Shown here: one piece after another, positions 55,681-64,000 of the stretch
Numbering within the stretch: the stretch's first letter is position 1
Layout: the number at the start of each line of letters is the position of its first letter
Assembly: GCA_043228905.1 (NCBI GenBank)
Contig: JBHGNT010000006.1
Span: forward strand, 496,001-560,000
DNA: 64,000 bases
DNA from: Azolla caroliniana
Taxonomy: Eukaryota > Polypodiophyta
Reading direction: 5' to 3'
The notes under the pieces: generated by a model
Seen by the model: the letters and a program-made list of their open reading frames with translations, nothing else
Told to the model about the DNA's origin: nothing
The model's database searches: none
Position numbers and translations under genes: made by a program

Positions 55681-56018
55681 GATTATAATTTATAATGACA
55701 TATTTTGATTCAATCTCTGTAGGTCATACTCATTTTTTTGTAAAGTTCTAAAGTGAGGATGATAGAGATGTCTTGATTCTTAAGAATCATCCCAAAAGTA
55801 TGCATGTGATACAATGCAAATATTGCAACCATATTTATGTTGGTGGTTCACAATGGATTAGAGTCCACTTATTGGGATTGAGAGGGAATCAATATATAAT
55901 ATAAACCATATTCAATCCAATCCAACTTTGAGATGATTTACCATACACGTTTGATTTAATCATTCTCGAATGCGAATGCACGTATGATACGTATGGTTCA
56001 TTCTATTGCCGAGCCTGC
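55681..56018. other. Upstream region of the isocitrate dehydrogenase gene
   Basis: Non-coding, AT-rich; no element beyond the promoter below is assigned. Confidence 0.4.
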
Positions 56019-56026
56019 TATATAAA
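56019..56026 (+). promoter_or_regulatory. TATA box of the isocitrate dehydrogenase gene
   Basis: TATATAAA lies 104 bases upstream of the ATG at 56130, followed by a pyrimidine-rich and then A-rich leader (acagaaaagaaaagcaacac), a normal arrangement for a plant promoter and short 5' UTR. Confidence 0.6.
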
Positions 56027-56129
56027 GATTTTTTTCGTTGCCGTCCTTCTACACAGAAAAGAAAAGCAACACAACGAAAGTCGCTGTCGCTGCTGTTTAT
56101 AACTGCGCCTCGTCTTATTCGTCAAAACG

Positions 56130-59100
56130 ATGCTTATTACTCGAGCTTCTCTATCGATTCTTCCCACTGTTTCTAGGGTTTCTGTATCTCACTTGCCCAT
56201 ACCAAGGCTTACTCTGAGGCCATCTGCATGCTCTGCTAAAGGAGCCAAGATTGCTTTCTCTTGCTGCCTTTCGTCTGCAATTCAATCGTCTAATTCCATG
56301 GGGTTGGAGAAGATCAGAGTAGAAAATCCTATCGTTGAAATGGATGGTTAGTTCCCCAAAAAATTCGAAACTTTTTTATGCACGCGCTGTATTTAGTTCA
56401 TGAACTTGTTGTTAGAGACACCGCCATAAATGCGAATCATAGGATAAATGATGCTAGTTCATTTGATTTCCTTCATTTGACATTGTTCTTAGATTTCACC
56501 ATGAATGATAATAGTTTGTCAAACGGTGATGATAGTTTAATTGACGTAAATTACTAGTTGAAATCCCTGATCTTGTTATTAGGGGTTCCCATGGATGCTA
56601 GTTGTATCTCAAATGATGCCAATTCATTTGATTGGGACAAATACTAGTAGTATGATAAGTGATCATATTATACAAATGCATGCTCTTATGTGTACGAGGA
56701 ATGATTGTCCATAATTAACAAATGTTTAATGCATTCCCCTTTCATGTACTTTATTGTATTGTTAGGCACATTAAACATCACTCTATGATACACAACATGC
56801 TTGGATCAGGATGTACACAATCTTGTTTTTCATCTCATCAAACGTGCCATGTTAGCTGTGTGGACCCTGGTTTTTCTTTGATGGACCATTGGGAACTCCT
56901 TGATATAATGGTCATATGATCGTGTATCATTCGAGTGATGCATAATATAATACGCTTGACAAAATGGTCAGAGGAAGATGTCTTCCAGGCACTACTTTCT
57001 TGTTCATTTCATGTTAAAATTTAGAAATGAATTTTTCTTTGTTTGTTGCATCAGTAGGATTAACAAACTTGAGAATTGGTTTTGTTTATTAATTAAATCA
57101 AGGTGATGAAATGACACGGGTGATCTGGCGAATGATTAAAGACAAGGTATGATCCCATCTTTTGTTCTAGTTCTAGTTTATCCGTTTTTTGAAATTTCAT
57201 TGTGTTATATTCAGTATTACGTTAGTCCATGAGATTGGTGAACATTAATTTGAGTCTTCTGGCTAAAAAGAAAGGAAGAGATGCATCAAGATCTTTAAAT
57301 GGCCAGAGGAGGGTCAGTGTAGCCAATGAGAAACAAAGGAGGTACAACATGATTTTATGTAATATTTCATACGTGCAGTGAAACTAAAGCTATAGACTGA
57401 GCTAGTCACAATGAAAGCTATCTGGATACGATACAGTCTATCAAAGAGGCAGTGTAATGCAAGATACAACTGGTTTAAGTAATCACCTAGGAGCATCTAA
57501 GAGTGGCTTTGTAGGAATCATCCAAGAGTGGTTCTTATTCCCCTCTATGAATGGTACTAGGCATCTCGTTGTCAACCATGCCAGACCCTGGTTGTGTCAA
57601 ATAAAGAATGGTAATAAGTATCTCCTTTTCATCCATATTGATTGACTAATGAGTTGGCAGTGAATATGACAGTGTATCTATTGTTTCCATTCTCTGGACC
57701 ATTCGATATGAATACATTTCACAATTATGTGAATGGGAGCAGCCCATTTACGGAGTTCAACTGATCTATTGTACCACAGATCAGGAGTTCAATTCCCACT
57801 GCTGCCTTTGGTGGCTACAAGTGACAATCAACCCCAGGTTAATAGAACAAAAACATATCAGAAATATTTCTCCAGACTCTCGAAATCACTAGAGCTAGAA
57901 AGCCAAGATGCACAGGTCAAATTCAACCATCATAAATAATTCCGACAAAAAATGTTCTTGCACCTGCAATGTGCATCATGCAAAGTTCATGACTTTGTCT
58001 ATATACCATAAATCTGCTCCATATCATGCATCTCTGCATGCTCCTCCCTAGGAAGTATTAATATAGATGTGATACCTTTCTGTCCCGTGCCATGAGATTG
58101 TGTTCCACTGGCTAGGTTAAGAGATATTCATATGCATGAAATAAATAATCCTTGGGATACCAGCAAGCCCTTGATTCCACAAAGTATGCTTAACCTATGA
58201 AAAACACTCTACCATGTCATATTTTAACTTGCATAAGCTAGATAAATATGATGGATTCCTTGATAATAATGAGATGACAATGCCAATACACTCATCTCCT
58301 AAGTTGTGTCATGGAGGAAAAATTCCTTTCTTAATGTGAAACTAAATGCTTCCGTTTTCTCAAGGTTCTTTGTAAACAATTTTCTTCTTAATGTGAAAGA
58401 GCAAGTGCTTCAGTTTCTCTTTTAAGAATATCGACAGAGTCAAGATAGAACGTGAAGAGCAAGACATTCTAATGTTGAAGTAGTAAAGAAAGAAAGAAGG
58501 ATATTTAATGTATTTTAAGATGCCAAAATGGCCTATAAGACCAAAGAGGAGATTACATCTTAAAACCTTCTCTCACTGTTGAGAACAACAAACAAAAATA
58601 AATATAACTAAATAAATAAGTAAATAAAAATAAAAGTGACCAAAGAGTCTCGTTCTTGACACATGTAAGATTCTCAAGTCAGATAGAGTGTAGTTATTTT
58701 CTTCAGAACATATCTAGCATAAGCTAATCCGGAATTTGGAGATCTGCGAAGCAAGGGAAGCACTTGCAATGGCAAGAGATAATGGTCTTTAACTGTTGAT
58801 GACAAGGGTGGCGAGATCATTGTCGACAAGGCTAAGGTCTACATACATGAGGAATCACTATTGCCCATTGGAGAATAGATAAATAGATGCTAACATGTCA
58901 ACATTGGAATATTACACTACAAATGTAAAAAGGCCAGAATGTTGTTGTGACATACTTCACGAATAGAAATTCTAATTAAAAGAAGAAATGTTTGACTTGA
59001 AGATGGTTTAGTTCTTAGGGGCAAAGGTTTAATTTTCAATGGTATGATGCATCTACATTGAACTCTTGTAAAGTCTATTGAAAGACCAATAGACACAAAA

Positions 59101-62100
59101 TTGGATAAGTTTACCATTGGTACTTTGCATGCATGCCATGTGGAAGCATGTGAACTATATGAAAGAGTCTTTTGAGAGGTACATATAGAGTCTCAAGGCA
59201 ATTCTAAGGCATGGGGTGACAGGAAAATAAATCAATGGGGTTTAAGAAGAGATGTAGGCTCTACTATTATAATCTATATTTGAAGTTTTGAATATTCAGG
59301 GTTAGGGTTTCACGACCCTATATTGTACTTACGTATTTATTAATAATTTAAGCAATCCCTTTATTTTCTGAACCTACCTATCTATTTGTTTCTCGCATTT
59401 TATTTAGCTATTTGATCTCTCTATCGCTTATCCTCACTCCAATCCCTCTCAATCTATCTATTTCATTTTCCTTCTTGTTCTCTATGTCTCTCCTACTTCA
59501 TGACTCCAGCAGTTCCAATGCACCAATCATGAACTTTACGACAAAGTGGTAAACTCAATGCGAATGCATCGGCGAGGAGAGATGTTGGGAGCAGCTTTAG
59601 CAAGTTAAAGGCAGTTCAACAGAAAAGGATCATTCAATGCTGACATGGTCAACTTCATGATGACCACGATGGGGTGGATGATGCAGGAGCAAAGTGCTGC
59701 AAACGTATTGGAAAACGAGGTGTCTCTCGCTGTCTAAGCAGTCCTCTAGAAGGATGGACACTTCGACAATGAGTATATCACCAAGTTTATAGAATCTTAC
59801 GAATATGAGATGGTGAGCAAGGGGGCTACTGAGTTGCACATGGTAACCTAGTTCAATACAGTGATCACAATAGTGATGAGGGATAAGGTTCTGGACTTAG
59901 TAGAGTGGGTTCTGGCCAATGCTGCTGTATGAGTTTGCACTACATGATCGAACAAGAATGGGATAGAAGACTTTCTTTCATTGGATCGATAAAGGAGGAT
60001 TGGGATTCTCGGTTACAAAATTGTTGAGAGAGTTTGACAAAAGATTTAACGAACTCTTAGTAAGGGATTGTGAGTTTCTTTATTCAGAGAAGGTGGAGCA
60101 TCGGATTCTGGAAGGAACTTATGATTCTTCTTAAAGACCAGACAAGTGTCACCAAACTAGTATCTGGAAGCATGCTGAATATTCCCGAGAAAGGCGGCTC
60201 GGATGAAGGAAGATTCTGGGACTTCAAGGGCAAAGAGGCAGTTCTAAAAGATCGGGTGTCAGATGCAACTAACTGAGCAAAATGAGGACAAGATAGAAAA
60301 TCTGAAGCATACTTGACAAATTATCGAAGGTATAAAAAAGTTTATAAAGTAAATTTGGTAGACTAGAAAATGGTAAGAATACAGGAAGACAAAAAGCTAG
60401 TGGATTGCAAGGTATGGTGTGGTAGCACCGAGAACCAGAAGAGGGCATGTCAAGGTCACAGAGAAGCCTTAGATAAGATGGCTGGAGTGCAAGGTTTCAA
60501 TACTAGAAAACTGCAAAATCAATTCAGAGCGACCACACATTTATTCATTAGGCTTGCGCTACAGTGGAAACCCCGGGAAAGATTGGCGAGCAATTAGAGC
60601 CATCTGTGGTCCTAGTTGACCACAAGTCCGAGGTAAATATAATATCAACATAATTTTATGCTGTGACAGTGGCTGCTTGAAAACCATCATGGAAGGTCAA
60701 AGTGGCATCATATATAATTGAGGATCTCTATGGGGCAGGTCCAAAGGTCAAAGTAACGGTAGGGGATGTGTCTCTAGAACAAAACAATTTGTTCAGGAAA
60801 AATCTTCCTGCAAGGTGATTCGAGTCCAGCCATACATCACAACAGTCAGGATGGAGATGATAGCGATTGATGATGGCTTGACGTTTGCGACGATCAATAG
60901 TCAAGATGGGAAGCGGTCGGTGCAATTCCTCACAATATTCACACATCTAGACTTTATGTTTTGCTCCTTATCATGCGATCAATCATAGAGACTAAAGGTC
61001 TCTCCAAATCTTTCCAGTTAAGTCCCCAAGTTACTACTCTGTAGAGAAGTTTCAGTATGACAAGTGTATCAAATAGCCACAATTTAGTTCTTATCTCTAT
61101 GAACTGTATATGTGTACATTGTCTTTCAAGAGCACCCAGGGCTGCATGTCCACGAGAAAATCGAGCACAGGCAGCCTACGATAAGGTGAACTGAGGCCCT
61201 ATCGTTGTTATTCCTAGGTATGCATAGGATCATGTATATAGCACATTTTCTTCTCCCACGAAGAATTCTGGTTCTGATCTTGTTATTGACACTTGAGTAG
61301 TGTTGAACACCATCAGTTTAGTTTTGTCTAGGTTTATAATACATCTATATCAAGGAAAAATGATTTAAAGACATTTAGATTTTGTAGTGCGTCCAGAGAG
61401 TCTGAGATCAGCGCAATATCATATCAGCATATACTTAATAACTGTATGGCTATACTCGCTAGGTGTACTCCTGAACTGGAAAATCTATCTATGTAATGTG
61501 ATACCTCATCTATATACAGACTGAAAAGAATGGGTGATGGTGGGCATCGTTGTTTTACTCCAATTGTACGAGCCACAGCCTCTGAGATCCCATTCGGATC
61601 ACGGATCCATACAGTGCCTAGATTCCCTATTGCACATCTATTTTTTTCTTACTTAATTTGATCTTTTTTAAATCAAACTTTCTGGTGTTAATCTAGTCAA
61701 ATTGAGAAATTCTTAGTCAATAGCAAAAATATTTAGTGAAAAGTGCTGCACGAACCGATCCAATGTCGAAGGCTTTTTGGAAATCCTCTTTTTATGGGCT
61801 CTGCCCTCCGCAATAAGGGCCCAGGTGTCAATATTTGATCCAAAAATGTGAACCCCTTTCAAAAGCCTGCATATCCAGCTGAACGGCAGCCATTGCTCTC
61901 TGTACATACTTTCCATTCTGACTCTAGGATTGAGCCATACAGTTTAGCCAAATAGTGGACAGCCGTGATTGTCCTATAATTGCTTGGAATCATGTGGTAT
62001 GTTCTGTCCAGACATAGTGGAAAAACGTTCACACATAGCTCTATTAAAATGTGCAACAAGAGCAAGGTGTCACGGATATAGGTAAAGTGCTCATCCACCA

Positions 62101-62791
62101 ATTCATCATGATCTTGGACCTTTCCAAATTGTAACCAATAATAGCATTTCTTACCTTTTTTGGAGTAAAAAAGGTGGATTCACGTGGGCATGAGCCCTAT
62201 GGGTGGAGGAATGGGCATGCTTTGGGATATCATATAGTACCCTTTGTGAATGCTACAGTTTAGATGAGCTTGGTTGTGTGGTAAAGAGATGTGAATCTAT
62301 AAATATAAGTTGATATGAAAACATTATAACAAGATCACTCATATTTTGAGTATATGTACAAATGAAGTGCAAAGATGTAGGCAAAGATGTGGGAGAAAGT
62401 TTTTAGATGATAAAGCATTCATTGGCTTGATAGATGCTCAAGGTCTCCTGCTTATTTATAAATTATTTGAAAGTGAATCATGTATCTTACTTTCTTTAAG
62501 ATTTCAATCTCCCTTAGAAGCTTTTGATATACTCGAGCTAGAGGTTCAAACGGCTGATTAATGAAATTTTGTTGTCCCATAAGGTAGACATTACATCTAT
62601 TATCCATTTTTTCAACTTTTTCTTTTGCTTGATCTAGATATCTTGATATTAACATTATCAACCCTTTTTATTGGTCCACAGCTGATACTTCCTTTCATTG
62701 ATGTTGATCTGAAATATTTTGACCTTGGGATCCTTAATCGAGATGCAACAAATGATTCGGTAACTGTAGAAAGTGCAGAAGCCACATTAAA
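56130..62791 (+). CDS. NADP-dependent isocitrate dehydrogenase, organelle-type, exons 1-3 (3' end beyond the window)
   Basis: The enzyme oxidatively decarboxylates isocitrate to 2-oxoglutarate with NADPH formation. Exon 1 (56130-56346) encodes an N-terminal extension rich in Ser, Arg and Leu and poor in acidic residues ([20 protein letters not shown]), typical of a plastid or mitochondrial transit peptide, then [15 protein letters not shown]. Exon 2 (57103-57146, 44 bp) encodes [14 protein letters not shown]. Exon 3 (62682-62791, 110 bp) encodes [37 protein letters not shown]. All splice sites are GT..AG (donors 56347, 57147 and 62792; acceptors ending 57102 and 62681) and the phase is maintained. 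These residues are the conserved start of plant NADP-ICDH. Intron 1 is 756 bp; intron 2 is 5535 bp and full of transposon remnants; exon 4 (expected to begin with YNVAIKCATI) was not found before the window end. Compartment (plastid, mitochondrion or dual) is not decided by sequence alone. Confidence 0.9.
57147..59589. other. Intron 2, gene-free part
   Basis: No gene or clear transposon seen. A tRNA-like stretch with GGAGTTCAATTCCCAC lies near 57785. 58500-58900 has a weak retroelement-like composition but no diagnostic motif. Confidence 0.35.
59590..60945 (+). mobile_element. Gypsy gag-protease remnant in intron 2 (sense)
   Basis: The plus strand shows decayed gag motifs: [38 protein letters not shown], a [13 protein letters not shown] segment, and [12 protein letters not shown]. 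Further on, a protease-like segment reads VLVDHGSEVNIIS (active-site DHG form) and then [31 protein letters not shown]. It contains many stops. The motifs match the same gypsy lineage as element H. No LTR was located. Confidence 0.55.
61180..62110 (-). mobile_element. LINE-type reverse transcriptase remnant in intron 2 (antisense)
   Basis: Minus-strand pieces in several frames resemble a non-LTR retrotransposon [21 protein letters not shown] (about 62010), SAGYAGF (about 61860), [20 protein letters not shown] (about 61555), a degraded catalytic region near 61430, then [14 protein letters not shown]. Frameshifts and stops are numerous. The order and spacing of the motifs support the call. Confidence 0.6.
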
Positions 62792-64000
62792 GTAAGTTTG
62801 GACGAGCCTTATCTCATGTTCTTCAATATTTGTGCTTGATCATATGTACAAATTGTCTTTTCTGTGATTATTCATGCCATATATGCTGCAACGATCCAGG
62901 TACTTGAGTCCGTCCATTGTACAGGGTAGAGTGTGACAAATTTGATTCTTTTCCTAACTCTTTACTGTGGGTTTGCACTATCATTATGCCCTGTCACCAC
63001 CACGTAGTTCATGTATCTTTAGGAGTCTAGAGCTTTTATTTTTGTTTCAGTATACATAACTTGAATTGAGCCATATTTGTAATCATGATTAGTAATCAGC
63101 AACAGTATGGTTAAGTTCAGGAGACTCTAAACTCAAATTGTTTAAAAAATTTTAAACTTCAACCAAACCGAAAAACCTTCAGACCAAAACTGTTTAAACT
63201 GACACCATTTAAACCAAACTGTTGGGGGCATTTTCTAGCTCAAACCTAATGATTTAAGAATTCGCCAGTCATTAAGCCGTTAAGCTGCAATGTCACAGTT
63301 TTGAACTGAATTAATGGAAAATGTACACTCAAATTTTCAAGAAAGGTTTTTTTTTTAAAATTCAAAAAGAGAAATAAAACATCAAAGTATTGTTAGGGTT
63401 CCAAGTTAAAACGTCATCATACATATTACATCATTTATAAAGTTGGTTTAAAAATTTAATAAATATTTCTAAAATGTCCTTTCAAACTGTTAAGTTGTTA
63501 AAACGCAGTTTGAAGCTGAATAAAGGACAAAACCCTTAGCCAATAAAGGCTCAAACCGAACTCTTAAAACCCCAAGCCAAGCCAAACCCAACTATTTCAC
63601 ATGTTAAGCCGTTAAGCCACGTTTTCCCATTTTGTGTCAGCTCAAACCAAACCATTGCCCATTTCACAATGTTTTCCCATGCACACAATTCATGTTGTCC
63701 AAGGTCAATTTACTCTCTTTCCCCAAAGAAAAAGGGGCTTAGAGAAAAGGAACGAACTTTGGCTGCATTAAAAGAGAGCATTTGCACTTATATAGAGATT
63801 TATCTATATCTTGGAGGCACTTTTCCAATGTAGAAGATAGCTAGGGTTTTGGGTGGAGTTGTGCCGCTTCCTAATCATGATTTGTCTCATAGGCTGATTA
63901 TTGCCTCTGGTAGACATTTAACTGTGCTTATTTGATACACTTGTCACTTCACATCTTTTCTATGGAGTAGAAACGTGGGAACCAAGTCTTAACAAGGCAA
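62792..64000. other. Intron 3 of the isocitrate dehydrogenase gene (to window end)
   Basis: From the donor GTAAGT at 62792. 63110-63660 holds a dense cluster of aaccaaaccg / gttaagccgttaag words, the same family seen at 2.9, 15.6 and 17.8 kb. No further exon was found. Confidence 0.6.

Noticed and set aside
1-64000. CRISPR array, integron, prophage or bacterial operon
   Set aside because: No regularly spaced direct repeats with unique spacers and no prokaryotic gene families; the content is that of a plant nuclear genome.

Overview
The window is plant nuclear DNA from a seed plant, probably a flowering plant. The evidence is an ALWL-ending CC-type glutaredoxin, a DMP-family membrane protein, a GH17/X8 callose-degrading enzyme, a split gene for NADP-isocitrate dehydrogenase, Ty1/copia and Ty3/gypsy LTR retrotransposons, and abundant AG/CT, CA and trinucleotide microsatellites. 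Nothing in the sequence identifies the species. There is no prokaryotic organisation, no CRISPR array and no rRNA.

Host genes are few. Three appear to be single-exon genes in a low-copy island at 12.5-20.5 kb: a GPI-type endo-1,3-beta-glucanase (+), a DMP/DUF679 membrane protein (+) and a ROXY-type glutaredoxin (-). The fourth starts at 56130 (+). It is the first three exons of an organelle-type NADP-isocitrate dehydrogenase and runs off the right edge; its second intron is about 5.5 kb and is loaded with transposon debris. The genes do not form an operon or an evident pathway.

Everything else is transposon-derived, and much of it can be ordered in time from nested insertions with target-site duplications (TSDs). 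Left block (0-11.3 kb): pieces of copia families B, C and J, with a complete but dead copia element A (4413-9423) inserted in the RNase H region of B, and a solo LTR of family C (9719-10190) inserted just before the 3' LTR of B. Middle block (22.8-41.8 kb): inverted-dimer SINE-like repeats; a solo LTR (24068-25215) that contains a 104-bp inverted duplication; a complete gypsy element G2 (26064-33472, minus, TSD gatag) inside the integrase of an older gypsy element H; a degenerate tandem-repeat region between two H-type LTRs; a truncated copia F; and a copia B2 whose reverse transcriptase is split by a solo LTR. Right block (42.1-52.4 kb): a three-layer nest made of element C (minus, TSD attac), copia D inserted in its integrase, and a solo LTR inserted in the integrase of D.

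The most unusual items are: a gypsy element without a visible protease, RT or RNase H that carries a sense ORF of about 1000 codons downstream of integrase, interrupted by TAG stops and one inferred frameshift; a copia family (C) whose two copies share the same loss of RT and RNase H; an SSR-rich repeat made of two tRNA-like heads pointing at each other; and an LTR carrying its own hairpin. No functional multi-gene novel system was found.
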